A stretch of DNA of 64,000 nt from Micromonospora cathayae. GTDB lineage: Bacteria; Actinomycetota; Actinomycetes; Mycobacteriales; Micromonosporaceae. Made by a program: the position numbers and the translations under genes. Of the stretch, positions 26,852 to 36,248 are shown piece after piece. Below the pieces are notes generated by a model that ran no database searches, was not told the origin of the DNA, and saw only the letters and a list, made by a program, of their open reading frames with translations. The stretch is from positions 5,981,001-6,045,000 of the forward strand of contig NZ_CP118615.1 in assembly GCF_028993575.1 (NCBI RefSeq). Direction: 5' to 3'. Positions within the stretch are counted from its first letter, which is position 1. The number at the start of each line of letters is the position of its first letter.

Positions 26852-28005
26852 CGGCCGTCCTTCGTCGATGCTGTCGGGGACGCGTCGACCCGAGCGGGCG
26901 GGAAGACCGCAGCTGTCAGGAAACGCTCGTCGGTCAGTTCGACGGTCAACTCGCCTCCATCGTCCGCCACCCGTTGCCGCAGCGCAGAGAGCCCTCTGAG
27001 CTTCGGCGGAGAGTCGCCGTTCACCCCGTCGTTGACGACGGTGATGCCCGACTCGGTGAGGGTGATCCGCACCCCGGTGGCCTGCGCGTGCCGCAGGATG
27101 TTGGTGGTCGTCTCGCGCAGCACCTGCCCGAGCAGTTCGCTGAAGCGGGCGTCGACCTCGGCCTCCCGGGTCACCCGGACGCGGATGCCGGCGGCCTCGA
27201 ACAGGTTCTTCGCGTTCTCGATCTCCGCGGTGAGGTTGAGCCGCCGTTGGCCGTTGGCGAGTTCCTTGGTCTGCGCGATGGTGTCACTGACCAGCGCGTA
27301 CGTCTCCCGCAACTCCTTCGCCGCCCGATCGGTGTCGCGGTCCAGCAGTTTCTGTGCCAGAGCGATCTTCAGCTTGACCACGTGCAGGGTGTGGCCCTGG
27401 ATGTCGTGCAGGTCGCTGGCGAACCGGACGCGTTCCCGCACGACGGCCAGCTCCGCCTCGCGTTCCCGGGTCTGTTCCAGTTCCCGGATGAGGTCGTAGA
27501 ACCGCTCCCCCAGCACCGTCAGGACCGCCACGACGACGGTGAGGACGGTCGGCACGAGGACGTAGGTCACCAGGACATCACCGGGGTCGTCCCGCTGCAC
27601 CAGCAGCCGCATCGCCCCGATCACGGCGACGAAGGAGAACAACCCGGTCAGCGCCAGAGCCCGGTGTCGCCGCACCTCCCGCATCGCGAGGGAACCCACG
27701 GCGCAGATCCCCCAGTACCCGTTGGGACTGCCGGTCACCAACACGCCGAGCGGCCACACCGCCCCCGCGACGAAAAGGCAGGGCAGCGCGAACCGGGCGA
27801 GGTCGTTGGCCGTCCACCGCTCGAAGGCCACCAGGGCCGCCACCGCCCCCGGCGCCAGGACCACGACGTGCCACCAGGCACGGGCGTCGAGGTAGACCAG
27901 GACCACGGCGGCGAACACCACCGGCGGCAGTGAGGCGGCAAGGTTGAGCCGGCGCAGCCTCCTCTGCGTCGAAGCGGTGAAGCGCGGCGATGGTGCGGTC
28001 ACCAC
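26848..28005 (-). CDS. sensor histidine kinase (HisKA_3 type)
   Basis: Membrane kinase of 385 residues. Four to five predicted membrane helices fill the first 170 residues. The HisKA_3 dimerisation motif with the phospho-acceptor His is SDLHDIQGHTLHVV. The ATPase part has the N-box-like LRETTTNILRHAQA and GLSALRQRV. It resembles DesK/LiaS-type kinases with short extracellular loops that sense membrane or drug stress. It is divergent from an ABC exporter, the usual arrangement for a drug- or peptide-responsive exporter. Confidence 0.92.
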   Translation of the reverse strand: MVTAPSPRFTASTQRRLRRLNLAASLPPVVFAAVVLVYLDARAWWHVVVLAPGAVAALVAFERWTANDLARFALPCLFVAGAVWPLGVLVTGSPNGYWGICAVGSLAMREVRRHRALALTGLFSFVAVIGAMRLLVQRDDPGDVLVTYVLVPTVLTVVVAVLTVLGERFYDLIRELEQTREREAELAVVRERVRFASDLHDIQGHTLHVVKLKIALAQKLLDRDTDRAAKELRETYALVSDTIAQTKELANGQRRLNLTAEIENAKNLFEAAGIRVRVTREAEVDARFSELLGQVLRETTTNILRHAQATGVRITLTESGITVVNDGVNGDSPPKLRGLSALRQRVADDGGELTVELTDERFLTAAVFPPARVDASPTASTKDGR

Positions 28006-28036
28006 CCCAGTATCCGGCGGCCACCGGCCCCGACCA

Positions 28037-28074
28037 GTGACACCATGTCACATCCGGTCGTGACACCGTGCCAC
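28037..28074. promoter_or_regulatory. two copies of a GTGACA-based palindrome, likely response-regulator site
   Basis: GTGACACCATGTCAC (28037-28051) is a perfect inverted repeat with 6-bp arms. GTGACACCGTGCCAC (28060-28074) is a second copy with one mismatch, 23 bp downstream, about two helical turns. They lie between the divergent kinase and ABC-exporter genes, where a LuxR-type regulator would bind to control both. Confidence 0.65.
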
Positions 28075-28109
28075 TGACGCCTCGGTCGCGTCCGCGCTGT
28101 CATGGGTGC

Positions 28110-28991
28110 ATGTCCACCACACCCGTCATCGACGTCGACCGACTGAACCTGACCTACGGTGACTTCCACGCCGTCAAGGACCTGTCCTTCGAGGTGCGCC
28201 CCGGTGAGCTCTACGCGCTGCTGGGCACCAACGGGGCCGGCAAGACCTCGACGCTGGAGGTCGTCGAGGGACACCGGAGGCAGACCTCCGGGACCGTACG
28301 CGTCTTCGGGCAGCGTCCCGGCGACCGGCGCGCGGTCCGTCCCCGGATGGGCGTCATGCTCCAGGAGAGCGGGTTCTCCCCGGACCTCACCGTCCGTGAG
28401 TCCGTCGGCCTGATCGGTCGGCTCAGCGGGCGCAGCGACGACGTCGACCGGGTGCTCGACCTGGTCGACCTCACCGACCGGGCCGGCCGGAGGGTGTCAC
28501 AACTGTCCGGCGGGGAGAAGCGGCGGTTGGACTTCGCCACCGCCGTCTACGGCACCCCGGAGCTGATCGTCCTGGACGAGCCGACCACCGGTCTGGACAT
28601 CGCCTCCCGCGACGCCGTCTGGACAACGGTGGACCGGCTACGCGAGAACGGCGCCACCATCGTGCTCACCACCCACTACCTGGAGGAGGCACAGCAGCGC
28701 GCCGACCGCATCGGGCTCATGCACCAGGGCACCCTGCACCGCGAGGGCACCGTCTCCGAGCTGACCCGCAGCCTGCCGGCCGTCATTCACTTCTCGCTAC
28801 CGGTGGCGACGCCGACGCTGCCGCTGCCGGCCGTGGTCGACGGAGCCGGGAAGGTCCGGGTCGAGACCTTCGCCCTACAGAAGGACCTGCATGTCCTGCT
28901 CCGGTGGGCTCAGGATCACTCCGTCGAACTGCAGGGCCTGGAGGCCGGGCCGACCCGCCTCGACGACGTCTTCCGCGCCCTCAGCAACTGA
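28110..28991 (+). CDS. ABC exporter ATPase (DrrA type)
   Basis: ATPase subunit of 293 residues with Walker A GTNGAGKTS, signature LSGGEKRRLD, Walker B LIVLDEPTTGLD and switch His in TTHYLEEAQQ. The C-terminal 90 residues match the DrrA-type extension. ATG 28110 begins the family start (MSTTPVIDVDRLNLTYGD). It pairs with the permease 26 bp downstream and probably exports a drug or lipid. Confidence 0.94.
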   Translation: MSTTPVIDVDRLNLTYGDFHAVKDLSFEVRPGELYALLGTNGAGKTSTLEVVEGHRRQTSGTVRVFGQRPGDRRAVRPRMGVMLQESGFSPDLTVRESVGLIGRLSGRSDDVDRVLDLVDLTDRAGRRVSQLSGGEKRRLDFATAVYGTPELIVLDEPTTGLDIASRDAVWTTVDRLRENGATIVLTTHYLEEAQQRADRIGLMHQGTLHREGTVSELTRSLPAVIHFSLPVATPTLPLPAVVDGAGKVRVETFALQKDLHVLLRWAQDHSVELQGLEAGPTRLDDVFRALSN

Positions 28992-29017
28992 CCCGCCGCC
29001 CCGACAGGAGTGCCACC

Positions 29018-29737
29018 GTGTTGCCCATCGCCTCCAGCGAACTGATCCAGATCTTCCGTAACCGGCTGGTCATGGTCACCAGCCTCATCATCCCGTTCGC
29101 CGTCTCCGCCCTCTTCGTCCGCCAGCACGAGACCTTCGCCGACATCGGCAGCCTCGGCTACATCGCCGCGATCGTGCTGTTCACCGTGGCCGCTTTCGGG
29201 CTCTACGCCACCGCCGTCACCACGCTGGCCAGCCGACGCCAGAACCTCTTCCTGAAGCGGCTGCGCTCCACCGCCGTCGCCGACTCCACCATCCTGGCCG
29301 GCCTGCTGCTGCCCCCCACCACGATCGCGGTGGTGCAGGTGGCCGCGATCCTGACCGCGCTGGCCATGGTCGCCGGCGGGCCGGACAACGTCGCCCTGCT
29401 CGTGCTGGCGGTCCTCGCGACCCTGGCCATGATGATCGGCCTGGCCCTGGCCACCGCCGGACTGACCACCTCCCCCGAACACGCCCAGGTCACCACCCTG
29501 CCCGTCACCCTCGGCGTGATCGCCGTGGCCACCTGGGTGGGCATCTCCGGCACCGAGAACCTCGCCTGGCTCAAGCGGCTGCTGCCCGGCGGCGCGGCCA
29601 CCGAACTGGCCCGGAACGCCTGGAACGGCGGCGTCCCCGTGACCGACTCCCTGCTCCTGCTCGCACCCACCCTGGCCTGGGTCGTCGTCGCCGTCGCCCT
29701 CGCCACCCGACTCTTCCGCTGGGAGCCCCGCCGATGA
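29018..29737 (+). CDS. ABC-2 type exporter permease (DrrB type)
   Basis: Membrane subunit of 239 residues with six predicted helices, beginning SSELIQIFRNRLVMVTSLIIP and ending with LLLLAPTLAWVVVAVALATRLFRW. AGGAG lies 7 bases before GTG 29018. Its stop overlaps the GPP34 start by 4 bases. A collapsed paralogous copy of the N- and C-terminal helices is found at 33020-33268. Confidence 0.92.
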   Translation: MLPIASSELIQIFRNRLVMVTSLIIPFAVSALFVRQHETFADIGSLGYIAAIVLFTVAAFGLYATAVTTLASRRQNLFLKRLRSTAVADSTILAGLLLPPTTIAVVQVAAILTALAMVAGGPDNVALLVLAVLATLAMMIGLALATAGLTTSPEHAQVTTLPVTLGVIAVATWVGISGTENLAWLKRLLPGGAATELARNAWNGGVPVTDSLLLLAPTLAWVVVAVALATRLFRWEPRR

Positions 29738-30432
29738 CCACCGCCCCCACGGAGCGCACGAACCCGCCGACCCTGGTGGAGGATCTCCTCCTGCTGCTGT
29801 TCCAGCCCGCGTCCGGGACCATCGCGGGAGAGAACACGCTCTTCTACGTCCTCGGCGGCGCCGCCCTCGCCGACCTCGCCCTCGGCGACCACCTGACCAC
29901 GACGGGCCGGGGCCGGGTCAGCAGTGTGGCGGGTCACCCACCGCCGGACGGCCTCCTCCGGCCGGCGTGGGACTACCTCGCGGAGAAACCGAGGGGGGTG
30001 CAGACGGCCCTCGCGGCGATCGGCCCCGCCCTGCGCGAGCCGGCGCTACAGCGGCTCATCGCACGAGGCGACATCGACCAGCAGCCCCGCAAGGTGCTCG
30101 GCCTGTTCCCGTCCACCGCCCTGCGGGAGGGACGGACCGAACGCCGGGCCCGTCTCCTCGCCGACGTCCGACAGGTGCTCGTGGAGGGCGTGGAGCCGAC
30201 GGCCCGGGTCGCCGCGCTCACGGCACTGGTCTCGGCGAGCGGGACGCTCCCGTGGTTCCACCGTGAGATCCCCTGGACGTCGCCGGTGATCACCCGGGCC
30301 AAGGACCTCGAACGCGGCGACTGGGGTGCCGACGCCGCGGCGGCGGCCGTGACCCGCACCGTGACCGCCACCGTGGTGAGCAGCACCATCGTGGCCGTCA
30401 CCGTGCTTCCGCACCCCACCCCACCGCGCTGA
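29734..30432 (+). CDS. GPP34/GOLPH3-family phosphoinositide-binding-like protein
   Basis: Protein of 232 residues in the GOLPH3/VPS74 fold family, common in actinomycetes. Characteristic segments are TLVEDLLLLLFQPASG, the Ala/Leu-rich AALADLALGDHL, and HREIPWTSPVITRAKDLERGDW. The eukaryotic relatives bind phosphatidylinositol phosphates; the bacterial role is not established. It overlaps the exporter permease gene by 4 bases, so it is made with the DrrAB-type pump. Confidence 0.85.
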   Translation: MTTAPTERTNPPTLVEDLLLLLFQPASGTIAGENTLFYVLGGAALADLALGDHLTTTGRGRVSSVAGHPPPDGLLRPAWDYLAEKPRGVQTALAAIGPALREPALQRLIARGDIDQQPRKVLGLFPSTALREGRTERRARLLADVRQVLVEGVEPTARVAALTALVSASGTLPWFHREIPWTSPVITRAKDLERGDWGADAAAAAVTRTVTATVVSSTIVAVTVLPHPTPPR

Positions 30433-30689
30433 CCCGGCCCGTGAGCGCCGCAGGCGGTGGCGGGTCGACGGGCCGGAGGCCAGCTCTGGGCCTTGCCGCT
30501 GGTGAGCCGGGCCAGGACGAACGCGACGAGGTTGACACCCCTTGCCGCCGTCGGGGCCGATCCCACCGATGACGAGGCCGGGGACTTCGCGCCCGCCGAC
30601 GGCGATCAGGGCGTGCACGTCGACGGTCCGGCCTTTCTCGCGGACCGTCGACCTGTCGGGTCGTCAGACGCGCTGCCTACGATCAGACG
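30433..30689. other. gap with a possible minus-strand gene remnant
   Basis: On the minus strand, a frame reads GRTVDVHALIAVGGREVPG, and a second frame nearby reads NLVAFVLARLTSGKAQ. Both look like protein-coding text, but the frames do not join and no start is seen. I take this as a broken gene of unknown family. Confidence 0.3.
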
Positions 30690-32021
30690 ATGATCGACGC
30701 TACGTTGTTCCAGGCCGATGTCTGGCGTCCGTTCGTCACCGCGCTGCGCGACAGCATGCCCCTTGAGGCGGCGGAGGCCGAGTTCCGGGGCACGCTGGCC
30801 CCGGACACGTTCGGCGGATCGATCACCTACGACGGCGACCACCGCCTCGCCGGGCTTGACCTGGAGCCGGGTGAACAGCCGACGGACAAGCTCCGCGCGC
30901 TGGCCGGGCTGACCGGCGGGCAGGCCGTCGCGGTGCGCGGCGTCACGACCCGCTCCGGGGCGGCGGTGGTGAGCATCGTCCCCAGCGCGCCGCAGGTTTC
31001 GTTCGGGATGCGTGATCTGCTGGAGAACGTGCACCTGGTCGCCGGGGCGCACCCGGAGCCGTACCGTCGCGAGCCGATCCGCTACGACGTGGCCGTCCCC
31101 GCCGAGGCCGACGCGGCCACCGTCACCGCGCTGGTCCGGCAGCTGCTGCCGGACGCGCGGCCGGCCGACCCGTCGGAGCTGGCCACGGCGGAGGCGGACC
31201 TCGGCGTCGCGTTGCCCGACGACGTCCGAGCGCTCTACCTCGCCGCCGCCGAGGGCACCCTGGTCCTGCAGCCCGCCGACCAGGAACGTTTCTACGGTCT
31301 GCGAATCGTGCCGCTGGCCGACGCCGCCGCCCGAGCCTACCTGGAACCGCAGGCCCGGTACCTGTCCTGGACGTACGGCGCGACCGAGGTGGTCGCACCC
31401 GACCCGTACGGCCGGATGCAGCCGCTGGCGGCGTCGCCGGCATGGTTCGTCGTCGGGGACGACGGTGGCGGCAACCTCTACGTCGTCGACCTCGCCCCCG
31501 GGCCGCGAGGAACGTTCGGCCAGGTGCTGTTCGTCGACCACGAAACGTCGGCCGGCGCCCGCTGGCTGGCGTCCTCGCTGACGGCGCTGCTCACCGAGCG
31601 GCCCGCCACCCTGGCGGAGCTGGGCCCGGAAGGCGGGCTGCTCGTGCGGGTCGGATCGCGCAGCGGCAGGACGCTCGCCGATGTCCAGCCGGAGACCGAG
31701 GTGCTGTACGTCAGCGCGGCGACGGTGCCCGCTGACCTGTCCGCGCTGAGCGGCCACCGTCGGCTGCGTACCGTGATCACCGAATCCGCCGTCGTCGCCG
31801 ATCTTTCCGCCGTCACCGAACTGCCCGCGCTGGAATACCTGCAGCTCGACGTCGCGGGCTGGCGGCAACTGCTGCGCGCCGGGCAGGTCCCGTCGACCCT
31901 GCTGGCCGCCGGCCTGCGTGGCCGTGCCGGCTGGACAGACACGGTCGAGGTGGTGAACGGTCTGCTGGCGGCCCGGAACCAGGACCCGGTCCAGGTGATC
32001 GACGTTGCGGTGCAGCTCTGA
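30690..32021 (+). CDS. SMI1/KNR4 (SUKH) family protein
   Basis: Protein of 443 residues with a SUKH-like middle part (residues about 155-300): ELATAEADLGVALPDDVRAL, a region giving surface-exposed loops, then WFVVGDDGGGNLYVVDL. The last 120 residues contain leucine-rich stretches such as LPALEYLQLDV. SUKH proteins in bacteria are often immunity proteins against contact-dependent or polymorphic toxins; no toxin gene is adjacent. ATG 30690 is the first start after the gap. Confidence 0.8.
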   Translation: MIDATLFQADVWRPFVTALRDSMPLEAAEAEFRGTLAPDTFGGSITYDGDHRLAGLDLEPGEQPTDKLRALAGLTGGQAVAVRGVTTRSGAAVVSIVPSAPQVSFGMRDLLENVHLVAGAHPEPYRREPIRYDVAVPAEADAATVTALVRQLLPDARPADPSELATAEADLGVALPDDVRALYLAAAEGTLVLQPADQERFYGLRIVPLADAAARAYLEPQARYLSWTYGATEVVAPDPYGRMQPLAASPAWFVVGDDGGGNLYVVDLAPGPRGTFGQVLFVDHETSAGARWLASSLTALLTERPATLAELGPEGGLLVRVGSRSGRTLADVQPETEVLYVSAATVPADLSALSGHRRLRTVITESAVVADLSAVTELPALEYLQLDVAGWRQLLRAGQVPSTLLAAGLRGRAGWTDTVEVVNGLLAARNQDPVQVIDVAVQL

Positions 32022-32234
32022 TCGCCGGCCCGGGTCAGGCGGACACCAGCCGGACCGCGAGGACGTCGACAGCTGGTGTCGCATCGTGGGAGGCTCCGAA
32101 CAGCGACACGAGGTCACTTCCGGCGAGACGGCGCAGGTGGATCTCCCGGGCCGGTAAGGGAACGCGCACGGGAGCTGTCGTCCGCCCGGGCGGACATCGA
32201 CGTCTGCGCGAACGTCGTGCGTGCCGGGAAGCCG
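32022..32234. other. short gap with minus-strand coding remnant
   Basis: A minus-strand frame ending at 32035 reads APVRVPLPAREIHLRRLAG then SDLVSLFGASHDATP, which looks like the end of a real protein. Upstream the frame runs into the antisense of the GIY-YIG gene. It may be a 3' fragment of a lost gene. Confidence 0.25.
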
Positions 32235-32807
32235 TTACGGCGCTCGTGGAGGCTCGCCCGGGCGGCTGCTGGCGTTGTAGGAGTTCTTGGCAGCGACCAC
32301 GGCCGCCTGGAGATGCTCGGGGTTGACGCCGTGCACGTTGAGGGGCGGGTGCACACGCGGGACGAGCGCGGCCTCGATGGTCGCCGGTTCCGGGTCCTCC
32401 GCCCAGGTCAAGCGTAGGTGCGTGTGCATCCACGCGGTCAGCCGCGCCTCGTCCTCGGGGACCAGGACGACGCGGTCGGTCCAGGTCGTTCGGTAGCCCT
32501 CGGCCACCAGAAGCCCGGCCAGGGTACGGCGCAGCGTCGAGCTGCCCGAACGCCTCAGATGGTTGCGCAGGATCCGCCCCCGCAGGCTGGTCGCCCGTCC
32601 GAGGTACAGCAGGCGCAACGACGGGTCGTTCTCATTCGGCAGCCCGGGGAGGTCGGGAAGGACCGAGGGAGCAGCCCACCAGGCGTAGACACCGCTACCA
32701 CGGCCGAGCCGCTTGACGGCGACACCGAGTTCGACCGGGACACCGGAGAGCAGCCGGAGGGCCTCGTCGATCCGGGCCTCGTCGGGCCGTCGTTCGGGAA
32801 TGGTCAT
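32235..32807 (-). CDS. GIY-YIG nuclease family protein
   Basis: Protein of 190 residues with a GIY-YIG-like core: GVYAWWA (GIY position) and LLYLGRATSLRGRI (YIG position), then Arg/His-rich NHLRRSGSSTLRRTLAG and the late ARLTAWMHTHL segment. Such stand-alone domains may nick DNA, but actinobacterial members are largely uncharacterised. ATG 32807 is chosen over GTG 32816; neither has a strong Shine-Dalgarno. Confidence 0.78.
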   Translation of the reverse strand: MTIPERRPDEARIDEALRLLSGVPVELGVAVKRLGRGSGVYAWWAAPSVLPDLPGLPNENDPSLRLLYLGRATSLRGRILRNHLRRSGSSTLRRTLAGLLVAEGYRTTWTDRVVLVPEDEARLTAWMHTHLRLTWAEDPEPATIEAALVPRVHPPLNVHGVNPEHLQAAVVAAKNSYNASSRPGEPPRAP

Positions 32808-33019
32808 CCGGACCATCGTAGGCCCCGGGGGGATCGTGGCCGGGACCGGAGGGACCGGGAACGCCGCCGAGGGCCCCCTCCACCCGGGCGGCGTGATCGC
32901 CTACGGCTGCCGGGACCGGAGCGAGCGCTCTGCGCTCCGCCAGGCAGCAGCTGGCCTCGACGCGGCGGTGGACATGCGCAGCGTCGAACTCGCCCCGCCG
33001 AGCAGCGGATACGTGCTCG

Positions 33020-33268
33020 TTCACCGGGCTTCACGCGAAGCATCTCTACGGCCAACACCATCACCACCACCCACGCCACGGTCGGAGCCAGCAGGAGCAT
33101 GGAGGCCGCTCGCCGCTACCGGCGTGATCCAGCTGGTGATCAGCACAGCACGGTTCCAAAAGAGCCGGGTCGACTCGCTGCGTGCGACGGACTGAGCGCC
33201 CTCGCCACAGCGTGCCGACGTTCGGGGAGTCGCCCGACCAGCCGGATCGACTCCCGCACGCGCGACCG
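33020..33268 (-). pseudogene. collapsed DrrAB-type ABC exporter remnant
   Basis: Three minus-strand pieces, in transcription order, match the intact exporter nearby. At 33268-33194, VRESIRLVGRLPERR matches the helical part of an ABC ATPase (intact copy VRESVGLIGRLSGRS). At 33191-33102, ESTRLFWNRAVLITSWITP matches the permease N-terminus (ELIQIFRNRLVMVTSLIIP). At 33100-33020, LLLAPTVAWVVVMVLAVEML matches the permease C-terminus. The rest of both genes is missing and the frames differ, so this is a remnant after internal deletions. Confidence 0.7.
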
Positions 33269-33668
33269 GGGACGAGAGCTCCTCGACGGGCTGGAACTCA
33301 CCGCAGGTGACGTCCGGCGGGGCGACGTCGACGACTGGACTGACCGGCATCGTGGATCCTTTCGCCTCGGCACACTGTCTCGGTCCGCGTCGAGGTCGTG
33401 CATCGCGTCCGGACGCGGCGGGACCCGGACGGCCGTGGCTCCGGTCAGATCAACCGCGATCGGGTACGAGCGCACCGCGTCGAGCCCGACGCCTGGCTCA
33501 AGGGGTACCGACCAGTTCGACCGGGTCGTCAGTGGACTGACCGAGCCGCATCCTCCCTCCGCGCTGTGGTGCCGTCCCCTGAGGCGGATGCACATGGATG
33601 GCGGTAATGCGCACACATGCGAGGATGATGACGCGGTCGGCACGCGTCGACCGGATCGGAGTCGGGTG
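33269..33668. other. no intact gene; degenerate sequence
   Basis: About 400 bases without an open gene. On the minus strand, one frame reads LDAVRSYPIAVDLTGATAV, which resembles coding sequence, but no start, stop context or family could be recognised. Confidence 0.35.
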
Positions 33669-34615
33669 ATGCAGCGACCGCATCAGGTGGTGGTCCTCGT
33701 ACTCGACGGGGCGCTCCCGCTGGACGTCGGGATCCCGGCGGAGGTGTTCCATCCGGGGTCGGGTTCCCCTACGAGGTGTCGGCCTGCGGGATCACCGCCG
33801 GAACGGTGCCGTCTCACGGGAGCTTCGGCTACGCGGTCCCGCGGGGCCTGGAGGCACTGGCCGACGCGGACACGATCGTCGTCCCGGGCTACGCTCCGGC
33901 GGGTCGGCCGATACCGGTGGAGGTGTGCGAAGCGCTCCGGAGCGCCGCAGCCCGGGGGGCACGCATCGTGTCGATCTGCTACGGCGCATTCGCCCTCGCG
34001 GATGCCGGCCTGCTCGATGGCCTGCGGGCGACGACGCACTGGGATGCGGCGGAGAAGCTCGCGGAGCGGCATCCGCAGGTCACGGTCGAGCCGAACGTGC
34101 TCTTCGTCGACGAGGGAGCGATCCTCACCTCGGCGGGGGCCGCCGCCGGTCTGGACCTGTGCCTGCACATCGTTCGGCGCGACCTCGGCGTGAGCGCGGC
34201 GAACGAGATCGCACGAGGACTCGTCACCGCCCCCTACCGGGCCGGGGGTCAGGCCCAGTACCTGCCGAAGGCCAGCTCGGTAGTTCACGGCGAAACCCTC
34301 GCCGCGACGCGCGAATGGGCCATGACGCGGCTCGACCAGCAGCTCACGATCGCCGGACTCGCCGCACACGCGCAGATGTCGCCCCGCACGTTCCTGCGCC
34401 GCTTCGCCGAAGAAACCGGCAGCACCCCGCTGCAGTGGATCCTCCGGGCGCGGGTCGACGCCGCCCGCGAACTTCTGGAGAACACGAGGCTGTCGGTCGA
34501 CCGCATCGCGGACCAGGTCGGCCTGGGAACCGGATCGAACCTCCGACTGCATTTCCGCCGGCTCTTGGACGTGTCCCCTTCGGAGTACCGTGCCACCTTT
34601 TCCGGACGGGGCTGA
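33669..34615 (+). pseudogene. AraC-family regulator with GATase1-like domain, frameshifted near 33755
   Basis: Regulator of the GlxA type: an N-terminal DJ-1/PfpI-like domain (ARIVSICYGAFALADAGLL, VLFVDEGAILTSAG) followed by an AraC HTH pair (LTIAGLAAHAQMSPRTFLRR, SVDRIADQVGLGTGSNL). The true start is ATG 33669, with GGAG seven bases upstream, giving MQRPHQVVVLVLDGALPLD. That frame runs out of homology near 33755, and the rest continues in another frame from about 33760 (YEVSACG). One base has been lost or gained. Otherwise the gene is complete to 34615, so this is either recent inactivation or a sequence error. Confidence 0.75.
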
Positions 34616-34653
34616 CCACCCGCGATCATCGCCCGAGCGCCTGGCGCGTTCCA

Positions 34654-35661
34654 CTACGAGATGCGCGGGGGAAGCGCGACAGTCTCGCCCGCCACATCGA
34701 TCGCGACCTTGCCGCGGAGTGCGTACGACCGCCTGTTCTCCAGGAGTTCATGAGCCTCGCCCATTCGAGCGAGCGGAAGAGTCGCGCCGATGACCGGTTT
34801 CACGAGACTGCGCTCGACCAGCGTGGTGAGCGCATCCAGCTTCCCTCGGTTCTGTCGCGTGAAGACGAAGTGATAGGCGGCGTTCCTGCCCCACGCCTCG
34901 ATGAGGTTCTGCGGCTGCGCGATGTCGACGATGCTGACAACGCGGCCGAAGTCGGCGAGCGTCAGCGGACTTCGGGTGAGCGTGTCTCCACCGATCGTGT
35001 CGAAGACGACATCGACCCCCTTGCCTCGCGTCAGCTCGGCCACGGCATCGACGTAGCCCGTTGACGTGAAGTCGATCGCCGCATCTGCTCCGAGAGAGCA
35101 CACGAACTCATGGTCGCCTGGCTTCGCGGTGGTGATCACGCGTGCGCCGATCACCTTCGCGATCTGGACCGCGATCGTGCCGACACCGCCCGCGCCCCCG
35201 TGGATGAGGATCGTCTCTCCCACGGTGAGCTGAGCTCGCGTCACCAGGGCCTCCCAGACCGTTCCGCCGACGAGCGTCAGGCTCGCCGCCTCCAGGTGCG
35301 TGAGGTTTTCCGGCTTGCGGCCGACGAGGTCGACGTCGGCGACGTGCTGTTCGGCGTAGGAGCCGGGGCCGCCGAAGATCCGGGGCGTGTAGTACACCGC
35401 ATCGCCGGCGCGGAACTCGGTCACGTGGGATCCGACTTCCTCGACCACGCCGGAGATGTCGTGCCCGATGATCGCCGGGAGCGGCACCTGATCCGCGTAG
35501 TCTCCGCGCCGGATCTGGAAGTCGAGCGGGTTGACGGCGGTCGCATGGACGCGCACCCGCACCTGGCGGGGTTCGACTCGCGGTACGGAGACGTCGCGCA
35601 ACTCGAATGCATCGGCCCCTCCGAAACGGGTGAGCACAACGGCCTTCATCGAATCAGTCAT
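34654..35661 (-). CDS. zinc-independent quinone oxidoreductase / NADP-dependent MDR protein
   Basis: Medium-chain dehydrogenase/reductase of 335 residues. The N-terminal catalytic part begins [20 protein letters not shown], with [12 protein letters not shown] near residue 70. The nucleotide-binding motif [15 protein letters not shown] is near residue 155. It lacks the structural-zinc cysteine cluster, as in QOR-type enzymes. GAGGAAC precedes ATG 35661. It lies convergent with the AraC/GATase1 gene and may be its former target, which is inference. Confidence 0.88.
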   Translation of the reverse strand: MTDSMKAVVLTRFGGADAFELRDVSVPRVEPRQVRVRVHATAVNPLDFQIRRGDYADQVPLPAIIGHDISGVVEEVGSHVTEFRAGDAVYYTPRIFGGPGSYAEQHVADVDLVGRKPENLTHLEAASLTLVGGTVWEALVTRAQLTVGETILIHGGAGGVGTIAVQIAKVIGARVITTAKPGDHEFVCSLGADAAIDFTSTGYVDAVAELTRGKGVDVVFDTIGGDTLTRSPLTLADFGRVVSIVDIAQPQNLIEAWGRNAAYHFVFTRQNRGKLDALTTLVERSLVKPVIGATLPLARMGEAHELLENRRSYALRGKVAIDVAGETVALPPRIS

Positions 35662-35949
35662 ATCGGTGTTCCTCATAGTCTTTCTGGGGTGTGCGGCGCG
35701 CCGGGACGGGCGGTTCTCTCTCAGCGTCGCGCGCACGATCCACACACTCCAGTGGCGACAATGCCACAATCCGCGAGGATAGTGACACTCTGTCGCGCGG
35801 TGCTCGGGCACGCTCCTGCCGCGGATGCTCGGGCTTGAAGTGGCCTGAGGATCCTCGCGGGTACGTGATCGAAGATGGCTGATGTCTTCGGTGGATGGTT
35901 CGGCGACCAAGCAGAACCTGAAACCGGAGACCTCGTGGACGCCCCAGCG

Positions 35950-36036
35950 ATGACGACGCGGTTCAACCTGGGTGACGTGCAGTGGGCGGTGCTGCACCCG
36001 TTGCTGCCGGTGCCGAAGCGGCCAGGTCGACCGTCG
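35950..36036 (+). pseudogene. IS5/IS4-type transposase N-terminal fragment
   Basis: A 28-codon frame reads [19 protein letters not shown] followed by RPGRPS and a stop. This is the N-terminal signature of IS5-group transposases (DxxWxxLxPLLP...GRP). The rest of the transposase is absent. Confidence 0.7.
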
Positions 36037-36248
36037 TGACGGAAGCTTCCTCACTCACATCCATCACCCGAGTGGACAGAGTCAGTCGAGCCCATGTCGC
36101 CGGACACAGTCACGATCAGCGGATCTCCACCGGCGGTGCGATGACGCTCTCGGCACCCCTTCACCCCGATCGTCTCGTCCGCGTCGGACGGCAAGGCGTC
36201 ACGATCGACGCCGGCGCGGTCGGCATCCGCTTCGACCACCTGACGCGA

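Noticed and set aside
32418..34193. 591-codon plus-strand frame
   Set aside because: It runs antisense to the GIY-YIG gene and through the decayed exporter; only its last part contains the true start of the AraC-type gene.
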